In this document: piece after piece, positions 54,382 through 62,365 of the stretch
Layout of the letters: each line of letters begins with the position of its first letter
Position numbering within the stretch: position 1 is the stretch's first letter
From: Leptospira terpstrae serovar Hualin str. LT 11-33 = ATCC 700639
Lineage (GTDB): Bacteria > Spirochaetota > Leptospiria > Leptospirales > Leptospiraceae
Reading direction: 5' to 3'
DNA: 64,000 bases
Assembly: GCF_000332495.1 (NCBI RefSeq)
Contig: NZ_AOGW02000006.1
Span: 1 to 64,000, forward strand
Program-made: the position numbers and the translations under genes
Notes under the pieces: model-generated
Told to the model about the DNA's origin: nothing
The model's input: the letters and a program-made list of their open reading frames with translations, nothing else
The model's database searches: none

Positions 54382-55248
54382 TTATTTTTTAAAGTACAAA
54401 TAAATCTTTTTTAAAGGAAGATATAAAAGACCAGCAAGTATCAAAAAAGGAATCATCCAAATCAGATAGTATGTTAACTCTAAAAATACATTTAGAATTC
54501 CAATGAATGCATTTTTATAAGTAGGGATTTGGATTTTATCTGCTGGAATCGGACTTGAGAAATTAATACTCAATGTGGCCCATTTTACTTTATCTTTGAT
54601 TTTCCAAATTTCATGTTCCGAACTATCTAAATTGTTTTCACTCTCAGTGACAGCTTCTTCTATTTCTTGCCAGTTTTTAGAATTGGCGGAAGTTTGGTTG
54701 TTCGCATTGTTGCGCCGTCCTAAACGAATCTTTTCGCGGTTTGATTTGATCTTTTGCCAAACCATTCCTTCTGTATGATCTATAGTCGAAATGTCTTCAC
54801 TGAGTAAAACTCCATAGGTATCCAATTCGATCAGTGCCTCATATAACTTTTCCGACCTTATATGAACACGTAAACTCATATAGGGAGAATCAGTATTCAC
54901 AGCGGAACTACTTTCGATAAACCCGTATTTGGTGATAAAACTAAGAAGATCCTTTCTTGTTTTAATTAAATCTTGGGTTTGATAACTCATTTGAACTTGG
55001 TATTCTAACAATCGTTCGGAACTATTTTGGATGGGAACAAAAACTTGGCCGAGTTGATTTTCGACTGACGGCGGTTCGATGTTTTCTTCTGCTCTCGGGG
55101 CACTGGGAGCCACTTTTTTCTCACTCTCCATATCCGAGGAACGGATTTCCGCTTCGACCGGTGCCGTACTTTCGCTATTGGATTCTTTTCCACAATGCAG
55201 TAGGAAAACAAACAATGCGAAGATGATCAATTTCAAAGTATTTTTCAC
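54382..55248 (-). CDS. DUF4349 lipoprotein
   Basis: 288 residues. Signal peptide MKNTLKLIIFALFVFLLHC with lipobox (LLHC). After a low-complexity linker come the DUF4349 segments SERLLEYQVQMSYQTQDLIK and TKYGFIESSSAVNTDSPYM, then a long coiled coil (about 180-225). A C-terminal membrane helix (YLIWMIPFLILAGLLYLPLK) and a basic tail follow. The layout, with both lipid anchor and C-terminal helix, matches other DUF4349 proteins in the inner membrane. Function unknown. Confidence 0.84.
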   Translation of the reverse strand: MKNTLKLIIFALFVFLLHCGKESNSESTAPVEAEIRSSDMESEKKVAPSAPRAEENIEPPSVENQLGQVFVPIQNSSERLLEYQVQMSYQTQDLIKTRKDLLSFITKYGFIESSSAVNTDSPYMSLRVHIRSEKLYEALIELDTYGVLLSEDISTIDHTEGMVWQKIKSNREKIRLGRRNNANNQTSANSKNWQEIEEAVTESENNLDSSEHEIWKIKDKVKWATLSINFSSPIPADKIQIPTYKNAFIGILNVFLELTYYLIWMIPFLILAGLLYLPLKKIYLYFKK

Positions 55249-55360
55249 AAAAAGCCCTAACCTATCTATTTCTATAGTAACTTAACAGTTCTCTTTAGAC
55301 AGATTCTCAATACAAAAGGAATTCAAATCATTTAATTTGAATGATTAGAAGGTAGGGAAT

Positions 55361-56632
55361 TCATCCCTTTAGTTTTTTACTTAAAAAAGATTTGGAAGGG
55401 ATAACAAAAGGAACATCCAATTCTACAGTTCCCATTCCCCCACTAATCACTTCGACTGGTTTTTGTTTATAAAAAATTTGATCCACAGTAAACGATAATG
55501 GATTGGGATCTGTTGCTATGATCACTTCCATCTCATCCCCTTTTTGGATTTTATTTTTTACTTCTATGATGATACGTTTTGTATCGGGTTTATATTCTTT
55601 TACAAACCCCGCATACTTTTGGCTCATTTGTAAACTCGTTCCAAATTCATTGTTTTGGAAATCTCTTTCCTCTTCAGGAATACGATCTTCCATACCACGA
55701 GTTAAAAACCCGGAAAAGTATTTTCTCGAAGAAACTTTATCTAGTTCTTCTAACCATTTACGATCAAAACTTTCACCTCGTGCAATACTATCTAAGGTAT
55801 GTCTATAACTACGAGCCACCATTCCCACATAATAATCGTTTTTAGTGCGACCTTCTACTTTTAACGAATCCACTCCCGCATCACATAACTCTTGCAAGAA
55901 TTCAATTGCTCGAAGGTCTTTAGAATTCATTAAAAATGTTCCATCTTCGTCTGTAATGAGTTCCATAGGTTCCTCATTCTGTTTGGGATTTGTAACATAC
56001 ACCTTATACAAATCACGACAGGCGTTATTACAAGAACCTTGGTTAGCATCTCGTTTTTTGAAATAGTTACTCATAAAACAACGACCACTATGAGCGATAC
56101 AAATGGATCCATGTACAAACACTTCTATCTCCATATCGGGAACTTCATTTTTGATTTCTGCAATTTCAGAAATGGAAACTTCGCGAGATAGAATCACTCG
56201 AGTAACACCAAATTTTTTCCAAAATTTTACAGCCGCATAATTCATTGTGTTTGCTTGGACAGAGATATGAATGTTTAATTCAGGATGAGCTTCTTTTGTC
56301 ATAAGGATCAAACCAGGATCTGCCATAATCAAGGCATCTGGTTTTAAAGCCGCCATCATATCTAAATACTTCGGATAGGATGGTAATTTAGAATTTCTAG
56401 GAATGTTATTCACAGTGAAATATATTTTTTTACCAAGTTTTCTGGCAAGGGATACACCTGCTTCCAAAGCCTCCATGGTAAAATCATTTTCTCTTGCCCG
56501 CAAAGAAAACCGCGGAACACCACAATAGGCTGCATCCGCACCATATAGATATGCAATTTCTAATTTTTCTAAACTTCCTGCAGGTAGTAACAGTTCTGGA
56601 ATTTTTCTCAATTGGGACATACTCTTACCCAT
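55361..56632 (-). CDS. U32 peptidase family protein (TrhP/YegQ-like tRNA hydroxylation factor)
   Basis: 423 residues. Starts MGKSMSQLRKIPELLLPAGS; Met5 is an alternative start. The U32 pattern is present: GADAAYCGVPRFSLRARENDF, and the fingerprint VFVHGSICIAHSGRCFMSNY. Cys residues in GSCNNACRDLYKVYV are conserved and suit [4Fe-4S] ligands. Family members TrhP/YegQ take part in tRNA uridine-34 hydroxylation, and other U32 proteins in 23S rRNA hydroxylation (RlhA). This length (about 420-450) suits TrhP. Monocistronic, 113 bp downstream of DUF4349. Confidence 0.88.
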   Translation of the reverse strand: MGKSMSQLRKIPELLLPAGSLEKLEIAYLYGADAAYCGVPRFSLRARENDFTMEALEAGVSLARKLGKKIYFTVNNIPRNSKLPSYPKYLDMMAALKPDALIMADPGLILMTKEAHPELNIHISVQANTMNYAAVKFWKKFGVTRVILSREVSISEIAEIKNEVPDMEIEVFVHGSICIAHSGRCFMSNYFKKRDANQGSCNNACRDLYKVYVTNPKQNEEPMELITDEDGTFLMNSKDLRAIEFLQELCDAGVDSLKVEGRTKNDYYVGMVARSYRHTLDSIARGESFDRKWLEELDKVSSRKYFSGFLTRGMEDRIPEEERDFQNNEFGTSLQMSQKYAGFVKEYKPDTKRIIIEVKNKIQKGDEMEVIIATDPNPLSFTVDQIFYKQKPVEVISGGMGTVELDVPFVIPSKSFLSKKLKG

Positions 56633-56745
56633 CCGAAAAGAATCCCTTTTTCTAAAAAGGAAAATATATAAGATATATTTTTAGATTGTTTCTAAATTGA
56701 AAAAAGGAAACGACAAACAAATACCATCTTCCATACTAATCTATC

Positions 56746-57240
56746 ATGTTGTTTTACTATATATTTTTAATCTTTCATATCTTCTCTGCAATGATTTGGG
56801 TAGGGGGAATGATATTTTATGTAATTGTAGTCATGCCTGTGATTCGGAATCCAGAATTAAAAGACCAAAAATTAAGGTTATTACAATTAACGGCTCTACA
56901 GTTTAGAAATATATCTTATTATGTATTTTCAGTTTTTATAGTCTCAGGGATTGGATTACTATATAACAAAGGTTATTTTTACTCGAATGGGACTTTATTA
57001 ACAACTAATATTGGTTATATGTTTATCGCAAAAATAGGACTTTTTATCATTTTATTTTTATCTTCTTTGTATCATGACTTTGTGACTGGCCCAAAAACCT
57101 TTATCTATTTAAACACAGATCCCGTTCAATATGAACGGTATAGAAAAACATCCGCATTCTATGGAAGATTCAATTTGATCATTTCCCTTTCGATCACAAT
57201 CCTCGGAATCCTTGCCTCACGAGGGTTCTCCCTTTTCTGA
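56746..57240 (+). CDS. CopD/DUF2269-like membrane protein
   Basis: 164 residues, four helices. MLFYYIFLIFHIFSAMIWVG then GMIFYVIVVMPVIRN is the typical first helix pair of CopD-like and DUF2269 proteins, with a conserved His in helix 1 and Pro in helix 2. The middle SRGI-like TALQFRNISYYVFSVFIVSG follows. It could bind copper or haem, but only one His is obvious. It precedes the FadL-type gene by 48 bp on the same strand; the two may be cotranscribed. Confidence 0.72.
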   Translation: MLFYYIFLIFHIFSAMIWVGGMIFYVIVVMPVIRNPELKDQKLRLLQLTALQFRNISYYVFSVFIVSGIGLLYNKGYFYSNGTLLTTNIGYMFIAKIGLFIILFLSSLYHDFVTGPKTFIYLNTDPVQYERYRKTSAFYGRFNLIISLSITILGILASRGFSLF

Positions 57241-57288
57241 ATTTTTAACCCCTTGACTTCCGAATGGTGGACACCACCCCTGGAGTAA

Positions 57289-58683
57289 ATGATTTCGAGT
57301 CGCATTTTCATAACTTTATTCATTCTAATTCTAATCTTGAATCCGAGGCTTTCGCCCGCTCTGGAGGCCTTTCATGGGATTTTACAGCCTGCTTTTGGCG
57401 CAAGACAAGCAGGAATGGGTGGAGCCTTCCAAGCAGTGGGAGGATCGGTGATGGATTTGGAATCAAATCCTTCTCATTTGGCTCGAGTCAGAAGAACCAA
57501 ATGGGAGTTAGGTTCTGGGATTCATTTACCTTCGATAGAATATAATGATGAATCCATTGATCCAGATCCGAGTCGTTCGTATCGAAATTCCATAGTCGAA
57601 CATCCGAAAGCAGTTTTACCCTATATCGGGATCATCAAACCAATATCTGAAAATATTAGTATTGGTTTTGCTTTGTATGCACAAGGAGGTGGGGGTGGAC
57701 AGTTTAAAAATATCAAACGACACACTCCAGATGGAAGGACAATCAATGAAACCTTTGGAACCAATATTCCCATCATTGGAGAAAACACAAAAGCCGTAGA
57801 AGATATAAATTTTAGATTTATGACCTTAAAATCAACGTTTGGTGCTGGTCTCAAAAAAGGGAACTTTGCAGTGGGTGCTGGTTTTGACTTGGTTTATGGG
57901 TTTATGGAATTAAAAAGAACTTACCAAGATGAAACAAGGAGTTTTACCATCCCTGGCGGAATTCGTTATCAAAGTGATTCTGCTTATTCCATGGGAGGAA
58001 AAATTGGAGTTTCTTATGATCTAACAGAGAACATTCGAATCGCTTATTCCTATACTACTAGAAATTTTCTGCCAATGGATGGAACAATGAAAGTAGATAG
58101 TTACGTACCGGAAAGATCCTTTGGTACAAGAGTTTCACGTTATATGATATGGCCAGACAAACATATAGCAGGAATATCCTACCGCACCGACAGGTTTATC
58201 ATCGACTTTGATATCAAATACATTCCATGGTCCGAAAGTTTCAATTCAAGTAAGTTTCGGCTAGAAGATGTATGGGTAAGGACACCTATTGGAGTGGAAA
58301 CCAATGCCTTTCAATTCAATTTAAACTGGAAAAACCAAACCATATTTGCTGTAGGAGCTGAGTATAAATGGAATGATCGTTTTATGAGTCGGATGGGATA
58401 TAGTTATGGGAATAATGTAATTCCTGCTAGTGGAGTAAGCCCCATGTTAGGAGCAAGTATAGAACACCATCTATCTATGGGAGGAAGTATCTCTTGGAAT
58501 GATTCCACTTTCCATATCGCTTGTGAATATGGATTCCCGAAAAAAACTTATGGGGGGAAAACTTCAGACTGGACGTTATCCCATGCTATCTTATCTAATA
58601 AAGAAATTCATCCATTCCAATTTTCTTATAACAAACAGATGAGTGTATTTAGTATCTATCTTGGAATGGAACAAAATATTTAA
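57289..58683 (+). CDS. FadL/OmpP1-type outer-membrane transport protein
   Basis: 464 residues, GGAG just upstream of the ATG. Signal peptide ends near LSPALEAFHG. The mature N-terminus GARQAGMGGAFQAVGGSVMD then LESNPSHLARV is the hatch signature of FadL/TodX proteins, with the NPA-like ESNPS. The rest is a beta-barrel ending in a strand with terminal aromatic pattern. It carries hydrophobic compounds across the outer membrane. Twelve bases separate it from the cytochrome gene. Substrate unknown. Confidence 0.85.
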   Translation: MISSRIFITLFILILILNPRLSPALEAFHGILQPAFGARQAGMGGAFQAVGGSVMDLESNPSHLARVRRTKWELGSGIHLPSIEYNDESIDPDPSRSYRNSIVEHPKAVLPYIGIIKPISENISIGFALYAQGGGGGQFKNIKRHTPDGRTINETFGTNIPIIGENTKAVEDINFRFMTLKSTFGAGLKKGNFAVGAGFDLVYGFMELKRTYQDETRSFTIPGGIRYQSDSAYSMGGKIGVSYDLTENIRIAYSYTTRNFLPMDGTMKVDSYVPERSFGTRVSRYMIWPDKHIAGISYRTDRFIIDFDIKYIPWSESFNSSKFRLEDVWVRTPIGVETNAFQFNLNWKNQTIFAVGAEYKWNDRFMSRMGYSYGNNVIPASGVSPMLGASIEHHLSMGGSISWNDSTFHIACEYGFPKKTYGGKTSDWTLSHAILSNKEIHPFQFSYNKQMSVFSIYLGMEQNI

Positions 58684-58695
58684 TTAGGAAAATAA

Positions 58696-59178
58696 ATGAA
58701 TTCAAATTCTATTGGAAAAATTGCGATTGGACTTTGGATCGTAACGGTCATCACACTTGGATATTTTTTCTATTTTGGAAGTACGAGTCGTTCTTTAGAC
58801 AATCGGACTGCCATCCATCTAACACCTGCCGAACGACAACTGGTGTTGACCGAAATGAGAGCACTACTCACTGCAGTAAATGGAATGCTTAGTGGACTTG
58901 CAGACAAAAACTACGAAAGTGCAGCGAAAGCCGCAGATGCTGTTGGTATGGGTCTTGTTGCGAGTTTAGAACACCAAGAAAAAACGATTCTTTTAAAACT
59001 TCCCGTGGAATTTAAAAAATTGGGTTTCGGAACTCACGAAAAGTTTGACGAAATTGCAGCCAAAATTCGCAAAAAACAAGAGATCCATTCGTTACTCAAA
59101 GAAATGGATGAGCTCACACGTAACTGTGTTGCTTGCCATGTTAGTTACAAAATTGAACTCGAATCAGAAAAAAAATAA
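58696..59178 (+). CDS. membrane-anchored c-type cytochrome, cytochrome c'-like
   Basis: 160 residues. An N-terminal membrane helix (IAIGLWIVTVITLGYFFYFG) anchors a helical domain. The single haem-binding motif CVACH (Cys144, Cys147, His148) is near the C-terminus, as in cytochromes c' and c-556. The four-helix character suggests a pentacoordinate haem that can bind NO, but this cannot be settled from sequence. It begins the run of small genes ahead of nos, 12 bp after the FadL-type gene. Confidence 0.82.
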   Translation: MNSNSIGKIAIGLWIVTVITLGYFFYFGSTSRSLDNRTAIHLTPAERQLVLTEMRALLTAVNGMLSGLADKNYESAAKAADAVGMGLVASLEHQEKTILLKLPVEFKKLGFGTHEKFDEIAAKIRKKQEIHSLLKEMDELTRNCVACHVSYKIELESEKK

Positions 59179-59201
59179 TTTAACATAAAATTGGGTCTTT
59201 A

Positions 59202-59615
59202 ATGCCAAAAATTTCACGATATTTGATTAAGTCAGGAATGTTGTATTTGCTGTTTGGGGTTTTGGTTTATGGAATCTCTGAATTTCCCGGCTCTCAATGG
59301 AAAATTCAACTAATGCCTGTTTATTGGCACATGATTGCACTTGGCTGGATCACTCAAATCATAATGGGTGTTTCTCTTTGGATGTATCCTAAGGGAAAAA
59401 AACAAATTCCAAAAACTGGATCCATTCTTTCTTGGTTGGCCTATTGTAGTTTAAATCTGGGCCTTATCCTTCGAATTTTCTCAGAGCCATTTTTGTATCT
59501 TAATAGAGAGATTTCCATTTTACCTTTTGTTTGTTCCATCTTTTTCCAATTGGCAGGAATCCTTTGTTTTATTTTGGAAATTTGGCCTAGATTAGTTTCG
59601 CCAAGGAATCCATAA
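59202..59615 (+). CDS. four-helix membrane protein, NnrS/haem-copper-oxidase-like half domain, copy 1
   Basis: 137 residues, four helices. The second helix region WHMIALGWITQIIMGVSLWM followed by YPK resembles the second helix of NnrS and of cbb3-type oxidase subunit I, with a conserved His (about residue 43). NLGLILR lies in helix 3. It is clearly related to the gene next to it (HFTILIWG...IMGTAYWMFPK). Probably a haem-binding or sensor protein linked to nitrogen-oxide metabolism. No catalytic Cu/Fe site is present. Function unknown. Confidence 0.62.
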   Translation: MPKISRYLIKSGMLYLLFGVLVYGISEFPGSQWKIQLMPVYWHMIALGWITQIIMGVSLWMYPKGKKQIPKTGSILSWLAYCSLNLGLILRIFSEPFLYLNREISILPFVCSIFFQLAGILCFILEIWPRLVSPRNP

Positions 59616-59619
59616 ATCT

Positions 59620-60030
59620 ATGTTTCCAAAACAGTCAGTATGGCTCATACGAATTTCCTTAATTTACTTTCTCGCTGGATCTTCGTTAGGTGCTCTCCTT
59701 ATGCTAAACAAGGCGTACGTTTTGTCTCCAGAAATTTGGAAATTCCTACCACTGCATTTTACGATTCTGATTTGGGGGTTTTTCATTCCCTTGATTATGG
59801 GAACTGCTTATTGGATGTTTCCCAAGTATCTTTCAATTCACCCGCGAGGATCCATCTGGCAGGCATGGTGGATGGTTTATAGTTACAATCTAGGCTTAGT
59901 ATTGTATATGATCACAAAATTTTTGATTCCCATTGAATCCTTGGCGCTAATGGGAAAATTTCTAATGTTTTTAGGTTTAGTCACCTTTATGAAACTAGCC
60001 TGGGCTCGGGTAATTTCCTACAATATATAA
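59620..60030 (+). CDS. four-helix membrane protein, NnrS/haem-copper-oxidase-like half domain, copy 2
   Basis: 136 residues, four helices, 4 bp after copy 1. Shares the pattern LHFTILIWGFFIPLIMGTAY then WMFPK, and NLGLVLYMI later, with the first copy, including the His (about residue 47), IMG and W-PK. The two may form a heterodimer around a cofactor. The stop is close to an FNR-type box (60061-60074), which controls the following gene. Function unknown. Confidence 0.62.
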   Translation: MFPKQSVWLIRISLIYFLAGSSLGALLMLNKAYVLSPEIWKFLPLHFTILIWGFFIPLIMGTAYWMFPKYLSIHPRGSIWQAWWMVYSYNLGLVLYMITKFLIPIESLALMGKFLMFLGLVTFMKLAWARVISYNI

Positions 60031-60060
60031 CAGATTTGCAATCCATTAAAATTAACTATA

Positions 60061-60074
60061 TTGATCTAGATCAA
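60061..60074. promoter_or_regulatory. FNR/DNR-type operator 1
   Basis: TTGATCTAGATCAA is a perfect 14-bp palindrome matching the FNR/DNR consensus TTGAT-N4-ATCAA. It lies 33 bp upstream of the likely start (60108) of the lipoprotein gene. An activator bound at about -41 would give a transcript starting near the ATG; the exact start is uncertain. The same box recurs twice before the nos operon. Confidence 0.8.
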
Positions 60075-60107
60075 TTCCTTCCGGAAACAAAGATGTTAAT
60101 TTATGTC

Positions 60108-60521
60108 ATGAAGTTGTTCAGGTTTATTTTCCATTTTTGTTTTTTATTTCTAATCACGTATACATTTGCCTGTCATGAACATACAGGATCAAAACTTCCA
60201 GAACGAAACAACGGCAAAGCTTGGTTGGCAGACAAATCTACAAGGTTGGGATTTAAGAAGATGGACGAACAATTTCATCATGCTAATTCTCTTGAATCAT
60301 TGGAGGATTACCATAAACAAGCAGATCAAATTTTATCGATCATCAATGAAATCCTATCTTCATGCACAATGACTGGCCAAGGACATGAAGAACTACATAA
60401 ATATATAAATTTATTATTGGAAGAAGTGCATATTATGAAAGGAAATGATATTACTTTAGCCAAAAAAGCAAAATCAGATCTCATTGAAAAAATTACAAAA
60501 TATTCATTATACTTTGAATGA
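60108..60521 (+). CDS. small helical lipoprotein, co-regulated with nos (inferred)
   Basis: 137 residues. Start ATG 60108 (MKLFRFIFHFCFLFLITYTF) with lipobox TFAC at the end of the signal peptide. The frame extends upstream to 60036, but it would then span the FNR box. The mature part (HEHTGSKLPERNNGKAWLAD, then FKKMDEQFHHANSLESLEDY) is helical and rich in His and Glu. No CxxCH motif is present. It sits directly behind an FNR-type operator, so it should be induced with low oxygen or NO. Function unknown. Confidence 0.62.
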   Translation: MKLFRFIFHFCFLFLITYTFACHEHTGSKLPERNNGKAWLADKSTRLGFKKMDEQFHHANSLESLEDYHKQADQILSIINEILSSCTMTGQGHEELHKYINLLLEEVHIMKGNDITLAKKAKSDLIEKITKYSLYFE

Positions 60522-60545
60522 ACAAAGAAATTTCACAATGAATAT

Positions 60546-60983
60546 TTATATACTAAACTTAATGAACGGTTTGTAATCTAAATCTTCTTTTAAGATATGA
60601 TTGGTAAGCCAAGCGCGTAAAAAACCAATTAAATCCTTAAAAAAAGTATCTAATAATTCATCATTTGAGAGTAAATTTCCCTGACCCAATCTATTTTTTA
60701 AATCCAAAATTTTATCTGTGAACTTATTGTGTTGTTGGATATGAGCTTCCAAGTTTGGATATTGATTGAGTTCCATCACACGTTCTTCAATCAAAAAATG
60801 GCTGAGTGTATAATCCTCTAATTCAGAAACTGCATCTAGTAATATCTTAGATTTTCCTGAAAGGTGGTGTTTGTTTTCTTCATAAACTGTTTCGATATTG
60901 TTAATCAACCGAAAGAGTTTTTTATGTTGAGAATCAATCTCGGAAATATTCGTTTCATACTTCGAATCCCAATGCGCTATCAT
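60546..60983 (-). CDS. bacteriohaemerythrin
   Basis: 145 residues, cytosolic four-helix bundle. Di-iron ligands follow the haemerythrin pattern: DSQHKKLFR, HFLIEERVM, HIQQHNKF and HILKEDLDYK, giving five His and the Glu/Asp residues. It binds O2 (and possibly NO) for storage, delivery or sensing. It is transcribed on the opposite strand to, and sits between, the two FNR-controlled units. No FNR box is visible upstream of it. Confidence 0.9.
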   Translation of the reverse strand: MIAHWDSKYETNISEIDSQHKKLFRLINNIETVYEENKHHLSGKSKILLDAVSELEDYTLSHFLIEERVMELNQYPNLEAHIQQHNKFTDKILDLKNRLGQGNLLSNDELLDTFFKDLIGFLRAWLTNHILKEDLDYKPFIKFSI

Positions 60984-61195
60984 AAGAGCCTCGTTCTTTC
61001 AGGATTTTGCAGCGACCCAAGAGGACAAGTGATTAATCCTCGCCACTCACCTAGTAGAAATTTGATCAATGATAAAACTAAAATTAGATTCATTATAAAA
61101 AATTCGCTAAACTGACTGGGTTCTGGCTTACAAAGGACTCTGCGTCTTCATTCCTAAAATAGAGCTCAAGAAGAGTGTTCTATCCTATCCTTGTA

Positions 61196-61209
61196 TTGAT
61201 AAAAATCAA
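61196..61209. promoter_or_regulatory. FNR/DNR-type operator 2
   Basis: TTGATAAAAATCAA is a perfect TTGAT-N4-ATCAA palindrome. It lies 34 bp (centre to centre) from the third box, close to three helical turns, so the two sites may bind cooperating regulators. It precedes the fasciclin-cytochrome-nosZ operon. Confidence 0.8.
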
Positions 61210-61229
61210 TACATTAGAATCGAACAATC

Positions 61230-61243
61230 TTGATCTAGATCAA
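61230..61243. promoter_or_regulatory. FNR/DNR-type operator 3
   Basis: TTGATCTAGATCAA, identical to operator 1. The centre at 61236.5 predicts a class II transcript start near 61278, about 25 bp before the fasciclin start codon at 61303. The rest of the gap 60984-61302 shows no ORF or hairpin. Confidence 0.82.
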
Positions 61244-61302
61244 TTCAATTTCAAAAGAACTGGCATTCAATGGTAGGTGAACCAATGAGTGGGCGGTATC
61301 CA

Positions 61303-61866
61303 ATGAACAAAAAAATATTCCAAATAACCATGATTACAATTGTCACCTGTCTTTCGCTAGCTGGTGTTTCTTGCAGAAAGGATGAAGATTCCAATTCTGG
61401 CAAAGGAATTTCTGCAGTTGCCGATGACAAATCACAACAAGATGTACTAAAAATTGCGTTGGGTTCTAAAGACCATACAACCCTGGTCACTGCCGTTCAA
61501 GCTGCCGGACTTGTGGATTCCCTTGCCAACCAAGGACCGTTCACTGTGTTCGCACCTACAAATGATGCATTCGCAAAGTTACCAGCAGGAACTGTAGATG
61601 ATCTTTTAAAAACAAGCCAAAAGGATACTTTAAAGAATATATTAGAATACCATGTTGTGGTTGGTAACTTAACAGAATCCATTTTGAAATCAGAGTTCAC
61701 TGGTAAAGATGACGAACTCGGAATGGCAAATGGAAGTCACACAAAAGTTTCCGTAAAAAATGGAAAGGTTATGATTAATGGGGCAACCATTATCGCATCC
61801 ATTCCAGCAACTAACGGGATCATTCATGTAGTAGACACAGTCCTACTACCTCCTGCGAAGAAATGA
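61303..61866 (+). CDS. fasciclin (FAS1) domain lipoprotein of the nos operon
   Basis: 187 residues from ATG 61303 (alternative Met at 61285, with AGGTGA upstream). Signal peptide ends in a lipobox (LAGVSC). FAS1 domain: TVFAPTNDAFAKLPAGTVDD, EYHVVVGNLTESILK, and the C-terminal NGIIHVVDTVLLPP. FAS1 proteins occur beside nos and other copper/respiratory genes, where they may help cofactor delivery or adhesion. The first gene of the operon; the cytochrome follows at 29 bp. Confidence 0.85.
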   Translation: MNKKIFQITMITIVTCLSLAGVSCRKDEDSNSGKGISAVADDKSQQDVLKIALGSKDHTTLVTAVQAAGLVDSLANQGPFTVFAPTNDAFAKLPAGTVDDLLKTSQKDTLKNILEYHVVVGNLTESILKSEFTGKDDELGMANGSHTKVSVKNGKVMINGATIIASIPATNGIIHVVDTVLLPPAKK

Positions 61867-61895
61867 TAATACCAAAATACTAAGGAGTATTTAAG

Positions 61896-62357
61896 ATGAA
61901 CCTTTCAAAAATAACCGGAGTACACTACCGAATCAAAATCGGACTGATAGTTGGACTCTTTACCGGTATGACAGTCATCGCCTGTGGAGGAGACAAAACA
62001 GAAGATGTACCAGCATCTAACGCTGGTTCCAAGGGTATAGGTCCAGTAAAATCTGTAACCCTAGGTGCTTTAGACCAATCAATGGTCGATCGTGGAAAAA
62101 AACAATTTGAAGCCAAGTGTTCGGCTTGTCACAAATTTGAGGAAAAGGTTGTAGGACCTGCTCTTCAAGATGTTACACTCCGCAGAACTCCTGAATGGAT
62201 CATGAACATGATTCTAAATCCAATTGAGATGACTCAAAAAGATCCCATTGGACAAGAGTTACTCGGCGAACACTTAACTCAAATGACTTTTCAAAATATT
62301 AAGGAAGAAGAAGCAAGAGAGATCCTCGAGTACTTCCGCAAGATGGATTTAAAATAG
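61896..62357 (+). CDS. c-type cytochrome lipoprotein, electron donor to NosZ (inferred)
   Basis: 153 residues. Signal peptide with lipobox (TVIAC, Cys30). The haem motif CSACH is at Cys75, Cys78, His79, followed by KFEEKVVGPALQDVTLRRTP. A Met near residue 131 (LTQMTF) could be the sixth ligand. This is the single-haem lipid-anchored cytochrome found next to clade II nosZ, often called nosC. It would pass electrons to NosZ in the periplasm. Eight bases separate it from nosZ. Confidence 0.86.
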   Translation: MNLSKITGVHYRIKIGLIVGLFTGMTVIACGGDKTEDVPASNAGSKGIGPVKSVTLGALDQSMVDRGKKQFEAKCSACHKFEEKVVGPALQDVTLRRTPEWIMNMILNPIEMTQKDPIGQELLGEHLTQMTFQNIKEEEAREILEYFRKMDLK

Positions 62358-62365
62358 GTAACTAT

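Noticed and set aside
60036..60107. Upstream extension of the lipoprotein frame (start at 60036)
   Set aside because: The extension would cover the FNR box and lacks a signal peptide; the start at 60108 gives a clean lipoprotein signal.
61061..61075. Fourth FNR-type box (TTGATCAATGATAA)
   Set aside because: The right half-site has two mismatches to ATCAA, so it is not counted.
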